Shown: one piece after another, positions 8,345 through 17,184 of the stretch
Layout of the letters: each line of letters begins with the position of its first letter
Position numbering within the stretch: the first letter of the stretch is position 1
Assembly: GCF_052115445.1 (NCBI RefSeq)
Contig: NZ_JBFRGR010000013.1
Span: 121,196 to 185,195 of the forward strand
DNA length: 64,000 bases
DNA from: Paenibacillus_E sp052115445
GTDB lineage: Bacteria > Bacillota > Bacilli > Paenibacillales > NBRC-103111
Direction: 5' to 3'
Notes under the pieces: generated by a model
Databases searched by the model: none
Told to the model about the DNA's origin: nothing
What the model saw: only the letters and a program-made list of their open reading frames with translations
Program-made: the position numbers and the translations under genes

Positions 8345-9361
8345 TTAGTTCGCCAGAGAATCCAATCGAACTTGGCTTTTGCTAGCCACGGATAGATTGG
8401 AAGCTTCCATTAGCTTCGTTAAGTCTATAGCCAATTCGATATTTTCGGTGGCTTTGGTACCATTTTGAATATGTGCTACCCATTGATCAAACGCTGTTGG
8501 CTTTGCCTCCGGTATAGATTCGTAAGCCACCCATTGTCCAGTCGCTTCTTCCAGCTTGTTCGTGCGCAGCATGACACGGCCATCTTGCTCTGAGTATAGT
8601 ACGCTTCCTGCCGTGCCATGTACTTCAATAACGAAAGGCGAGAAAGCATTCACAAAGCCTGCTTCAACGATACCCAACGCACCATTCTCATATTGGAGCA
8701 ATGATACGGCATTATCTTCAACTTCTCTTCCCGTCACATAGCCATAAGAAGCGCTTACAGCGACTGGTAGACCTAGCAATAGACGATTGAGATACATCGG
8801 ATGACAGCCAAGATCGATGAGTGCTCCGCCACCACATTGCTCGGCATTATAGAAATGCTGCGGAAGCCAGCCATTCGGATTCGCTGTAGTCGAAATTCCG
8901 CCATTATGAGAGAGTCGTGTACGCACAAGCGTGATTTGACCTAATAACTCTTTAGCAACGATATCTTGAATAGCGAGTGTTGATGGTGAATTCAAACGCG
9001 GTAAGGAGACCGTTAAGGTCACGCCTGCTTCCTCAACTGCTGCGAGGATCTCGTTCACTTCGTGTAGCGTAGGAGCAATGACTTTCTCTGTAAAAATATG
9101 TTTACCTGCCCGTGCAGCAGCGATGATGACATCTCGGTGAAGGTTGGTTGGCGTATCTACAACAACGGCTTCGATTTCTGGATTGGCCAGTAACTCTTCA
9201 AGACTTGCGTAGAAGGCCACACCTCGTGTTTCAGCTTCTTGCTGTCCTCTTTCTGCAATCTCGTCCCAAATCGCAACGATCTCTGTATCCGGGTGCTCGT
9301 TTACCTGTTTCGCATAATCCTTTGCATGTACATGCCAGAAACTCAACATTGCTACTTTCAT
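8345..9361 (-). CDS. Gfo/Idh/MocA-family NAD(P)-dependent oxidoreductase
   Basis: This 338-residue protein has an N-terminal Rossmann fold (MKVAMLSFWHVHAKDYAK, then IVAIWDE at about 28-34) and the family's GKHIFTEKVIAPT (about 86-98), in which the lysine of EK-P contacts substrate. The C-terminal domain has GGGALIDLGCHPMYLNRLL (about 177-195) with the catalytic His. Members oxidise or epimerise sugars, inositols and related polyols. GGAGG lies 9 bases before the ATG. It probably forms an operon with the downstream AraC regulator. The substrate is unknown. Confidence 0.88.
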   Translation of the reverse strand: MKVAMLSFWHVHAKDYAKQVNEHPDTEIVAIWDEIAERGQQEAETRGVAFYASLEELLANPEIEAVVVDTPTNLHRDVIIAAARAGKHIFTEKVIAPTLHEVNEILAAVEEAGVTLTVSLPRLNSPSTLAIQDIVAKELLGQITLVRTRLSHNGGISTTANPNGWLPQHFYNAEQCGGGALIDLGCHPMYLNRLLLGLPVAVSASYGYVTGREVEDNAVSLLQYENGALGIVEAGFVNAFSPFVIEVHGTAGSVLYSEQDGRVMLRTNKLEEATGQWVAYESIPEAKPTAFDQWVAHIQNGTKATENIELAIDLTKLMEASNLSVASKSQVRLDSLAN

Positions 9362-9726
9362 CCTAAATGACCTCCAAATAAGTGACTTGGGTTCATTGTA
9401 TCACGGGCATGAAAGCGGATAAATTTCGAATTCGTGACAGATGAAGGTGCAAAATTACGACATGCATAGTTTTATTATCTTACACGAAGATTAGGATAGA
9501 ATGTCTAGTACGTCAAGCTTTTTTAATGAAAAAAACTTCTATCGAAGTCCTTCAAGGATGAGCGACCGCGTTTCAAAGGTTGTTTTTATCGCCAATAAGA
9601 ATTTGTTTTTCCATGTACCGGAAACCAATAAATTCTTATGTGGTCAGAAACTTAAAGTTGATAATTCCAACTGGAATAGTATACAATTAAATAATTATTT
9701 CTATCCTTGTAAGGAGTTGATTATGC
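9362..9726. other. Divergent intergenic region with long inverted repeat
   Basis: This 365-base stretch separates the dehydrogenase gene from namA. I found no convincing gene. The notable feature is an imperfect inverted repeat at 9595-9639 (ATAAGAATTT with AAATTCTTAT, plus inner TTTCC/GGAAA), located upstream of the namA promoter. It may be the remains of a terminator or a regulatory structure. Confidence 0.4.
9658..9687 (+). promoter_or_regulatory. namA promoter with dyad between -35 and -10
   Basis: TTGATA at 9658-9663 is a good -35. It is followed by TATACA/TACAAT (9680-9687) as the -10, with 16-18 bases spacing depending on alignment. The spacer holds the dyad ATTCCA-AC-TGGAAT (9664-9677), well placed for a repressor or activator. 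Assigned to namA, whose ATG is 40 bases downstream. Confidence 0.5.
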
Positions 9727-10731
9727 ATGTTATTTACACCCTACACCATTGCCGGCATAACCTTGAAGAACCGTATCGTCATGTCACCTATGTGTATGTA
9801 TGCATCGGATGAATCCGGTGAAATCAAGGATTGGCATCATATTCATTACGCCTCACGGGCCGTTGGCCAAGTGGGACTACTTATATTTGAAGCTACAGCA
9901 GTCACTGCACAAGGACGGATTTCAACGCGGGATTTAGGAATCTGGGAGGACGCTCATATTGATGGCTTGAAGCGTGTTGTCACGTCCATCCATCATCATG
10001 GCTCTCATGCAGGCATTCAGCTTGCCCACGCAGGCAGAAAAGCCGTCCTGGATACGGCCATTATAGCCCCATCTGCCATCCCTTTCTCAGATACGTTCAA
10101 AACACCTGAGGAAGCAACACTCACGGACATTCAGGATACGATCAAAGCATTCGCTGATGCAGCTGATCGTGCCAAGCAAGCGGGTTTTGACGTTATTGAA
10201 ATACATGCGGCGCATGGCTATCTCATTAATGAATTCCTATCCCCCTATTCGAATCATCGTCAAGATGTGTACGGTGGTGATCAAGAGGGACGATTCCGCT
10301 TCTTGCGTGAAACGGTTCAGGCTATTCAAACCCGGTGGGATGGTCCCCTATTTGTCCGTATCTCGGCCCATGAGTATGTAGAAGGCGGACTTACACCTCA
10401 GGATCATGTCTATTTCGCGACTCAACTCAAAGAACTTGGCGTCCATCTGATTGATGTCAGCTCCGGCGGCAATGCACCGATCGTTCCGCACTTTTTCCCA
10501 GGCTACCAAGTGCCTTTCGCCGAAGAAATTCGTACCAAAGCTGAGATTCCTGTTGGTGCCGTCGGGCTTATCACGGAACCACAGCAAGCGGAAGAGATTC
10601 TTCAGAATCACCGTGCCGATCTTATTTTTCTAGGTAGAGTGCTGTTACGAGATCCTTACTGGGCAAGATCAGCCGCCNGTGACTTACGTGTCGAGCTTGC
10701 TCCACCAGGACCTTATCAACGAGGATGGTAA
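9727..10731 (+). CDS. namA: NADPH-dependent old yellow enzyme (NamA/YqjM type)
   Basis: This is an FMN-containing ene-reductase that reduces activated C=C bonds of enones and nitro compounds. The 334-residue protein shows MLFTPYTIAGITLKNRIVMS at the start, the cysteine-containing PMCMYAS (Cys23) typical of the YqjM subgroup, HAGRKA (about 96-101), IHAAHGYLINEFLSP (about 158-172) and NHRQDVYGG. AAGGAG lies 10 bases upstream of the ATG at 9727; the nearby ATG at 9723 is out of frame. One ambiguous base at 10678 affects one residue near the C-terminus. It is followed by a strong terminator. The natural substrate is unknown. Confidence 0.9.
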   Translation: MLFTPYTIAGITLKNRIVMSPMCMYASDESGEIKDWHHIHYASRAVGQVGLLIFEATAVTAQGRISTRDLGIWEDAHIDGLKRVVTSIHHHGSHAGIQLAHAGRKAVLDTAIIAPSAIPFSDTFKTPEEATLTDIQDTIKAFADAADRAKQAGFDVIEIHAAHGYLINEFLSPYSNHRQDVYGGDQEGRFRFLRETVQAIQTRWDGPLFVRISAHEYVEGGLTPQDHVYFATQLKELGVHLIDVSSGGNAPIVPHFFPGYQVPFAEEIRTKAEIPVGAVGLITEPQQAEEILQNHRADLIFLGRVLLRDPYWARSAAXDLRVELAPPGPYQRGW

Positions 10732-10741
10732 AACCAAAGCC

Positions 10742-10780
10742 AAAACCCCACTTGGACTACAAAAGTCCAGGTGGGGTTTT
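10742..10780. terminator. Bidirectional terminator between namA and the VanY-like gene
   Basis: AAAACCCCACTTGGACT (10742-10758) pairs with AGTCCAGGTGGGGTTTT (10764-10780) across a 5-base loop. A-tract and T-tract ends allow termination of both convergent genes. Confidence 0.88.
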
Positions 10781-10790
10781 GAGCCTACAT

Positions 10791-11702
10791 TTATTTGGAA
10801 ACTGGAACGGTATGGTAATATTCTTCCATCGTCAAGTTCTTCGACTGGATTTCATTTGCAATGTCTGCTCCCACATATCGCAAATGCCATGGCTCATATT
10901 GATAGCCTGTAATTGCTGCTTTTCCCTGTGGGTAGCGGATAATAAAACCATACTCACCCGCGTGCTTCTCTAACCAAATTGCTTCTTTCGTTCCACCAAA
11001 GCAATCCGCAGCTGCACATTTCCCATTGCTGCCGGTAACATCGATGGCAAGCCCTGTTTCATGCTCACTAGTTCCAGGTACCGCGCTGTAGGTTTTGGCT
11101 TTTTCTTCGCCATCCTTTTTGACGTAACTATCAAATAGGGCTTTCTGTGTGGCATACGAACGGTACGCAGAAACACCTGCTAACGGAACACCATCTTTTG
11201 CCGCTCCAGCGAATAGCTTCTCTATAGCAGTTGCTGCGACTTGGCGCATTTTCCGCTTATCAATTTTTTCGCTAAATGTAAATGCAATGTTCGGATAGAC
11301 AAGATCTGTCGGCTCATAGCTGGAAGGCAACGCGTTCTGCTTATTGACCAGAGCTGTAATACTTTCCGGTTTAGCAATTACCTGAACCGCGCCATTCTTA
11401 GGTGGTGTATGACTTGCCGCGGGTGAAGCCGCTGGACTAGACGATGGTTTCGCAGTAGCAGTAGCTGCAACCGTTGACGAAGCCGTCGGTGTTGTCGTCG
11501 GTGTCGCTCCAACACTTGGTGAAACCGTTGGTTCTGTCGTTGCACCACCTGTTATTGTTGTTGGCAAAGGCGAAACCGTAGATATGACATCACTTTTATT
11601 GCCGCAACCTGCCACAATAGTTAATGCCATTAGGATGGCGATCGATATGTTCATTTTAGTTTTCGTTTTGTTAACCATGTTGTCTTTCCATTTCCCTTTC
11701 AT
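10791..11702 (-). CDS. D-alanyl-D-alanine carboxypeptidase, VanY/M15 family lipoprotein
   Basis: A zinc peptidase that trims the terminal D-Ala of peptidoglycan stem peptides outside the cell. The N-terminus has a lipoprotein signal ending TIVAGC (lipidated Cys33). A Thr/Ser/Pro/Ala-rich linker (about 40-105) spans the wall. The M15B domain follows, with SAYRSYATQ (178-186), zinc ligands His214 and Asp221 in SEHETGLAID, and EPWHLRYVG (269-277) with catalytic Glu269 and ligand His272. The start is uncertain: the AGGAGG is about 14 bases from the 11702 ATG, and the Met at residue 9 could be used instead. Monocistronic. Confidence 0.9.
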   Translation of the reverse strand: MKGKWKDNMVNKTKTKMNISIAILMALTIVAGCGNKSDVISTVSPLPTTITGGATTEPTVSPSVGATPTTTPTASSTVAATATAKPSSSPAASPAASHTPPKNGAVQVIAKPESITALVNKQNALPSSYEPTDLVYPNIAFTFSEKIDKRKMRQVAATAIEKLFAGAAKDGVPLAGVSAYRSYATQKALFDSYVKKDGEEKAKTYSAVPGTSEHETGLAIDVTGSNGKCAAADCFGGTKEAIWLEKHAGEYGFIIRYPQGKAAITGYQYEPWHLRYVGADIANEIQSKNLTMEEYYHTVPVSK

Positions 11703-11806
11703 TTCTTGTCTTCATGCCTCCTAGAAGTTCTATATGCTTTTCAAAGTAATAGACAGCTATTTAATTAAAAAAGTTTCATACCTGACGATCATTCATTCAA
11801 CTTAAA

Positions 11807-11844
11807 AAGGCTGCATTTAGGTTGAGCTCCTAAATCGCAGCCTT
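11807..11844 (-). terminator. Terminator of the O-acetylhomoserine sulfhydrylase gene
   Basis: On the minus strand the stem AAGGCTGCGATTTAGG pairs with CCTAAATGCAGCCTT with one bulge, followed directly by TTTTTAAG. It lies about 37 bases past the stop codon of the metY-like gene. Confidence 0.85.
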
Positions 11845-11880
11845 CTCATATTTTATGCGGAACGGGTTAACGTTTCAAGT

Positions 11881-13176
11881 TTACTTTTGACTAGCATTGA
11901 TCGCTTGTTCCAAATCATAAATAATATCTTCAATCGCTTCTGTTCCAACGGATAGACGAATAAGTCCAGGAGATACACCAGCTGATGCTTGTTCCTGCTC
12001 ATTTAATTGCGAATGTGTCGTGCTTGCAGGATGAATAATTAAGGATTTGGAATCTCCCACATTGGCCAAATGAGAGAATAGCTCTACAGCATGTATCAGC
12101 TTTTTGCCCGCTTCGATGCCGCCTTTAATACCAAAGCTCAATATTGCGCCTTGACCCTTCGGTAAGTATTTCTTAGCCAGTGAATACGACGGGTGGCTTT
12201 CTAAACCAGCATAGCTTACCCACTCCACGGACTCATGTGCTTCTAAATATTGAGCTACCTTCAACGCATTGGAGCTGTGACGCTCAAGACGAAGATGCAG
12301 CGTTTCTAAGCCTTGTAATAATAAGAATGAACTATTCGGGGATAGGGATGCTCCCAAATCTCGTAATAATTGCACGCGTGCCTTGATAATATAGGCAATC
12401 GGACCGACCGCTTCCGTATATACAACACCATTATAACTCGGGTCTGGTGTCGTCAAACCTGGGAATTTGCCGCTTGCTGCCCAATCGAACTTCCCTCCGT
12501 CAACAATAACCCCACCGATCGTCGTACCGTGACCTCCGATAAACTTGGTCGCAGAGTGCACCACAATATCGGCGCCATGCTCAATCGGTCTAAGCAGGTA
12601 CGGACTTGGGAACGTATTATCTACGATAAGCGGAATACCATTTTCATGTGCAATCGCCGCTACAGCTTCAATGTCCAAGACATCCCCTTTGGGATTGCCA
12701 ATGGATTCGGCATAGATGGCTTTCGTTTTCTCCGTAATCGCAGCTCGGAAATTATCAGGATTACTAGCATCAACGAACTTCACTTTAATCCCTAATTTAG
12801 GCAATGTATTGGCAAATAAATTATAAGTCCCGCCATATAAAGCCGAAGCAGATACGATTTCATCACCAACTTCAGCAATGTTCAGAATCGAAAATGTGAT
12901 GGCTGCTTGACCGGACGCCACCGCAAGCGCGGCAGGTGCACCTTCTAGTGCAGCAATACGTTGTTCAAATACATCTGTCGTTGGATTCATAATCCGTGTA
13001 TAGATATTGCCAAATTCCTTCAGTGCAAATAAATTCGCAGCATGCTCGGTGTCGTTGAACACATAGGACGTCGTTTGATAGATAGGAACCGCTCGTGAAT
13101 TAGTCGTGGGGTCAACCTTTTGACCTGCGTGAATCGCTAGTGTTTCTGGTAAATGTTTACGTTCCGAATTTGACAT
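11881..13176 (-). CDS. metY: O-acetylhomoserine sulfhydrylase (aminocarboxypropyltransferase)
   Basis: A PLP enzyme that makes homocysteine from O-acetylhomoserine and sulfide (or methionine from methanethiol). The 431-residue protein belongs to the long MetY branch of the Cys/Met-metabolism family: ETLAIHAGQ near the start, YTRIMNPTTDVFE, GDEIVSASALYGGTYNLF, and the PLP lysine in SATKFIGGHG (Lys211 from this start). I use the 13176 ATG because AGGAGG ends 7 bases upstream; the ATG at 13182 is only 1 base from it. A terminator follows. It connects to the mtn salvage pair through methionine metabolism, but not as an operon. Confidence 0.93.
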   Translation of the reverse strand: MSNSERKHLPETLAIHAGQKVDPTTNSRAVPIYQTTSYVFNDTEHAANLFALKEFGNIYTRIMNPTTDVFEQRIAALEGAPAALAVASGQAAITFSILNIAEVGDEIVSASALYGGTYNLFANTLPKLGIKVKFVDASNPDNFRAAITEKTKAIYAESIGNPKGDVLDIEAVAAIAHENGIPLIVDNTFPSPYLLRPIEHGADIVVHSATKFIGGHGTTIGGVIVDGGKFDWAASGKFPGLTTPDPSYNGVVYTEAVGPIAYIIKARVQLLRDLGASLSPNSSFLLLQGLETLHLRLERHSSNALKVAQYLEAHESVEWVSYAGLESHPSYSLAKKYLPKGQGAILSFGIKGGIEAGKKLIHAVELFSHLANVGDSKSLIIHPASTTHSQLNEQEQASAGVSPGLIRLSVGTEAIEDIIYDLEQAINASQK

Positions 13177-13230
13177 GAACATGCCTCCTAGGATAATGAG
13201 TGATTCAATGTGGGATCCACCAAAGAAATA

Positions 13231-13260
13231 ATACTATAATAATTCCTACTAAAATAGTAT
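13231..13260 (-). promoter_or_regulatory. Inverted repeat upstream of metY
   Basis: ATACTAT (13231-13237) and ATAGTAT (13254-13260) form an inverted repeat 55-85 bases upstream of the metY start. Between them is AGGAATTATT (minus strand), which contains the GGAATT word found in CymR-type sulfur operators of Bacillales. A TTGACT -35-like hexamer lies further upstream. Operator function and the regulator are inferred. Confidence 0.35.
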
Positions 13261-13314
13261 GATATAAGTTTAAAGGAATAATCTACCTAAAGTCAACACA
13301 AGAATTTCCAATAG

Positions 13315-13358
13315 GGAAAAGCCCGCAATCGAAACGAATTTCGATTACGGGCTTTTCC
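13315..13358 (-). terminator. Terminator of the ABC exporter operon
   Basis: GGAAAAGCCCGCAATCGAAA (13315-13334) pairs with the complement at 13339-13358 (one mismatch, 4-base loop) immediately after the TGA of the last operon gene. In the minus direction the stem ends in CGGGCTTTTCC, giving a short T-tract. Confidence 0.82.
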
Positions 13359-14243
13359 TCACGTTTTGTCCTGAGGGAGTAGTATAATGCGTCCATTTTC
13401 CATTTCTACACGCATTTTATTCGTCCCCGCAGCACCAATGGATTCCAGATAATTGGCCGGAATTTGCAATCTGCCCGCTTTGTCGACGACTGCATATTCA
13501 ACATGGGAATCTTCTTCCGACGAAATAATCCCCTGCTCCAGCTCCAGCAATTCTTCCTGATACGATTTGCGTCGAAGTATCTCAGAGGAAGTTTTGCCAT
13601 CACGAATCGCAACGACACGGTCTACCTTCTTCGCCAGATGAGGATCGTGCGTAACGATCACGACGGTCAGACCGAAGTTGCGATTCAGCTCTCGAAACAG
13701 ATCAAGGATCTGATTCGCCATCTTCGTATCGACAGATCCGGTCGGTTCGTCCGCCAGCAAAAGCCTAGGCTGATTGGCCAGTGCAATCGCGATCGCGACG
13801 CGTTGCTGCTCACCACCAGACAGCTCATTAAGTTTGTTATTTCTACGATGGCTCAAGCCTACAGCATCCAATAAATCCAGCGCACGATAGCGTTTGCGTC
13901 GCCCCTGCAGCAGAATGGGCAATTCTACATTCTCCAATGCCGTCAAATAGGGAATCAGGTTACGGGCATTATTTTGCCATACGAAGCCAACAGTTTCGCG
14001 CTTATATTTGACCAAATCGGACTCTTTAAACTTCAATAAATCTTTCCCATCCACACTCAGATTGCCAGCCGAAGGTCGATCCAGCCCTCCCAGCATGTTG
14101 AGCAGCGTTGATTTCCCACTGCCGCTATTGCCGATAATGGCCATCAACTCCCCTTCTTGAATATGAAGGTCAAGGCCTTGCAGCGCAACAACTTCAAGAT
14201 CTGCTGCCTTATAAATTTTAACTAAATTCTCACAATGAATCAT
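13359..14243 (-). CDS. ABC transporter ATPase with C-terminal AbrB/SpoVT-like domain
   Basis: A MacB/LolD-type ATPase of 294 residues: Walker A GNSGSGKST (38-46), signature LSGGEQQR (141-148), Walker B LLLADEPTGSVD (161-172) and H-loop VTHD (197-200). About 70 residues follow the nucleotide-binding domain. Residues 250-291 read VVDKAGRLQIPANYLESIG then MENGRIILLP, strongly resembling the swapped-hairpin AbrB/SpoVT/MraZ fold used for DNA binding or oligomerisation. The gene starts 2 bases after the FtsX permease stop and is the last of the operon. The role of the extra domain is unknown; it could be regulatory or only structural. Confidence 0.85.
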   Translation of the reverse strand: MIHCENLVKIYKAADLEVVALQGLDLHIQEGELMAIIGNSGSGKSTLLNMLGGLDRPSAGNLSVDGKDLLKFKESDLVKYKRETVGFVWQNNARNLIPYLTALENVELPILLQGRRKRYRALDLLDAVGLSHRRNNKLNELSGGEQQRVAIAIALANQPRLLLADEPTGSVDTKMANQILDLFRELNRNFGLTVVIVTHDPHLAKKVDRVVAIRDGKTSSEILRRKSYQEELLELEQGIISSEEDSHVEYAVVDKAGRLQIPANYLESIGAAGTNKMRVEMENGRIILLPQDKT

Positions 14244-14245
14244 AC

Positions 14246-17119
14246 CTAATCCTCCCCAAGCTTAACAGCTTGATGAATCTTAATTCTGGAGAGCATCGTG
14301 CCGAGCAGCAGCAATCCAAGCCCAATCATGATCGTAACGATCAAATATAAGTGAAGCTGATCTTTCGGTTCAAAGCTGACTTGAAAAGGTGGCACTTGGC
14401 TTGACGAATCGAACGTTAACTGGAATAAAGGAACGAATAAGCGGCTAGCCACGTTCCCTGTAATCATACCAATCAGCACGCCTGCCCCCGACGTTAGAAG
14501 CTGCTCGGCGACTAGCATTCCGATCAATTGTCTATAGGAAATTCCCATAGCACGAAGCACACCAAATTGTAAGATCTGGCCATACAACGAGAGTACCCAG
14601 TACAAAAGAAATCCAATGAAGCTGATGCCAATTGCGATCAGGAATCCAAGCGTCATAACACCATTCACTGCCAGTTGGAAGGGATCGTTCTTCGACCGAA
14701 TCACCATCATATTCGTATCCACTAGCCGTGTGACTGAGATGCGCTTCTGCTCCAATGCTTCATATAAGGCTTGACTTGTCATTCCCGGCTTCAACTTTAA
14801 CCACACATCATAAGGCTCTACAGCTAAATTATTTTGGATAAAAGAAAGATGGCCAATGACGAGTTTCGGTGCATTTGTTTTGCTTCCTGAACTCGATGAG
14901 GCCGTTAAGATCGGATTCGGATTCCAGCTAGGCCAATAATCAATGATGCCATAGATCACCGATGTGGCGCCTTCCACATCATTCCAGCCGATTCGAATGA
15001 CATCTCCTACTTTGGCTCCCGTTTCCTCAGCGATGGACCTAGAGATCAGCACTGCTTTGGAATCCGTGGCCAAGACGTTCAGGTAGTCATAGAAATGGTG
15101 ATCTAACAAATGATCACGGAACCAGGCTGTATGGCCGAAATCATCGGTATCAATCCCCATGAGTGCCGTTTTTTTCGTATCTTTGCCAATGGAAATATAG
15201 GCATCTTCTTTCTTAAATACCCTTGCCGCTGACTCTACACCGGTCAATTGTGTGAACGGCATGAACGGAGGTTCTACGTATTGGACGCGTTTCTTCCCCC
15301 CGCCTTCGCTCCCTTGCGGTTTCACTTCACTCTCGATTCCTTGCGGACCAGACTGTGGAGGTGGCGCATCATTATCCCATGCGGTTTGCAGGACGATGTC
15401 CGATCCATTCTTATACTGAATTTTCTCTTCCACATTCTTATTCATCGTTCTCGCTGCGCTCGCACTAAAAATACCCGTAGCCAATGTCATAATAATAAAT
15501 AACATGATGAATTGATACTGGGTGGTTGATCTCCCCACTTGCAACAACGTTGAATATAAGTAGGGCGGCCACCATTTTCGACCGACTGCATAGATCAGCT
15601 TAATGACCCAAGGATAGATCCTGAGCAGGAAAAGCCCCATAGCGAATATGAAAAAGGCGGGGACGACGAATAAAAGTGGATCAACCTTCATGTCCAGAGA
15701 ATCTAACCCTAGAGCTACCAAATCATCCATCCGTCGCTTAAAGCTTTGCAAGAGATACATGGAAACAGCCAATAAGACGACGTCTAGATATATTTTATGG
15801 ACAAATGAAAGCTTATTCTTCCTCGCGAGTGTTTGTTTATGACCCACTATGCTCACTCGTGTAGCGAGTACGGCGGGAATGAGCACCATACCAACCGATG
15901 CAATTACTGCAATTAACCCGTATTGGTACGCCTCTTGACCTAGCTTTACTTCAATGGCTGCACGTTGGACGAACGACAGAAAGCCATTCGAAGCCCCCAA
16001 GACTTTCGTTAATTGCAGCCCTACAAAAGGACCGATTAACAGAGCAACTCCACCTAGTAGTATACCTTCGATCACATACCCAATCATGATCTGAGCTCGG
16101 CTTGCACCTCGGCTTCGCAGCACGGCGATTTCTGTTTTCTGCCGATCGGTAATCAAATTCGCAACCATAAATAAATAGAAAGCAAGTAAAATACAAACGG
16201 GCACATTCAATGACCATAACAGGATACGGAGCTTCTTCTCTTTCTCTCCATAGGATTGCAAAGTGAGTACCGTTGTATTACTGGATGTATACGTTTCTAA
16301 ATTTCGACTAAAATAGTCATCCATTTCCTTCTGAGTCGCGATAAAGGTGTTAATTCCCTCTAACTTCAATTGATGATAATCCAAGACGATACTCCACTGT
16401 GAAAACTGATCCATAAAAGTATTGCTTTTCGTAAAATCTTGTTCAAATAAGGTAGATGGAATGAAAAATCTTGAATCCAAATCCTTCAACGTATTCGACC
16501 AATATATATCTGTGAAATCTGCTCGATCAATCACGGCAACCGGCTTAATTCGAATACTTTGCTTCGAATCATTGTCCACGATGGTGACTTCATTGCCTAA
16601 TACGATTTTCTGCTTCGTCAACAACTCTGAAAATACCCAGGCCTCATAAACGCCGTTCACGAGCTTTGTGGAAGGCATAACGCCATCAACAAAACGAATA
16701 TGTTTTTCCAAATCAGTCATGGCAGCGATTTCGCCATACCTGTCTACTTTGGGATCTAATTTACTTGGATCGCTAGGTGTAAGTTTAAACGTCTTCGTGG
16801 CCCGGATTATCGTAGAAAGCAGAATGGGCAAATCAAAGCGTTGACTCATATCGGTCATGAGCGCATCGGTCTCTGATAATCGTTTATCGCCTTCTTTGGA
16901 TTTGGCAAAGTAAGCTTGGTTAGCTACAAGTCCTGGATACTTCTGTGTATTCGTTTGTTGAACTTCCAAGTCTTTGATCAACATACGTTGCAAAATGGCA
17001 TGCGTATAAATCGGCATGGAGCTCGCAAGGGCGACAGAAATAATTAACCCTAGTAATAAACTAAGCTCTAACCAACGGTTCTTTGCCATTTTGCGGAGAA
17101 TCATCAGTAATAAAGCCAT
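14246..17119 (-). CDS. Large FtsX-like ABC transporter permease
   Basis: A 957-residue membrane protein. It has an N-terminal transmembrane segment (about 15-37), a large extracytoplasmic MacB-like domain, a first group of membrane segments at about 300-430, further segments at 440-570, a second extracytoplasmic domain, and a final FtsX group at about 820-950. It therefore looks like two FtsX units joined, as in bacterial permeases that work as single chains. AGGAGG lies 6 bases before the ATG. Neighbours are the adaptor lipoprotein upstream and an ATPase downstream. It probably mediates mechanotransmission or export of a peptide, lipid or antibiotic. The substrate is unknown. Confidence 0.85.
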   Translation of the reverse strand: MALLLMILRKMAKNRWLELSLLLGLIISVALASSMPIYTHAILQRMLIKDLEVQQTNTQKYPGLVANQAYFAKSKEGDKRLSETDALMTDMSQRFDLPILLSTIIRATKTFKLTPSDPSKLDPKVDRYGEIAAMTDLEKHIRFVDGVMPSTKLVNGVYEAWVFSELLTKQKIVLGNEVTIVDNDSKQSIRIKPVAVIDRADFTDIYWSNTLKDLDSRFFIPSTLFEQDFTKSNTFMDQFSQWSIVLDYHQLKLEGINTFIATQKEMDDYFSRNLETYTSSNTTVLTLQSYGEKEKKLRILLWSLNVPVCILLAFYLFMVANLITDRQKTEIAVLRSRGASRAQIMIGYVIEGILLGGVALLIGPFVGLQLTKVLGASNGFLSFVQRAAIEVKLGQEAYQYGLIAVIASVGMVLIPAVLATRVSIVGHKQTLARKNKLSFVHKIYLDVVLLAVSMYLLQSFKRRMDDLVALGLDSLDMKVDPLLFVVPAFFIFAMGLFLLRIYPWVIKLIYAVGRKWWPPYLYSTLLQVGRSTTQYQFIMLFIIMTLATGIFSASAARTMNKNVEEKIQYKNGSDIVLQTAWDNDAPPPQSGPQGIESEVKPQGSEGGGKKRVQYVEPPFMPFTQLTGVESAARVFKKEDAYISIGKDTKKTALMGIDTDDFGHTAWFRDHLLDHHFYDYLNVLATDSKAVLISRSIAEETGAKVGDVIRIGWNDVEGATSVIYGIIDYWPSWNPNPILTASSSSGSKTNAPKLVIGHLSFIQNNLAVEPYDVWLKLKPGMTSQALYEALEQKRISVTRLVDTNMMVIRSKNDPFQLAVNGVMTLGFLIAIGISFIGFLLYWVLSLYGQILQFGVLRAMGISYRQLIGMLVAEQLLTSGAGVLIGMITGNVASRLFVPLFQLTFDSSSQVPPFQVSFEPKDQLHLYLIVTIMIGLGLLLLGTMLSRIKIHQAVKLGED

Positions 17120-17184
17120 TGTAATCCTCCTAAAAGTTTTGCTTTAGCAAAACTAGCATCGTGAGCATTTATCCTTCAAGTGTA

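Noticed and set aside
9501..9812. Possible 103-residue gene overlapping the start of namA
   Set aside because: It runs through the promoter and overlaps namA in another frame, with no family pattern.
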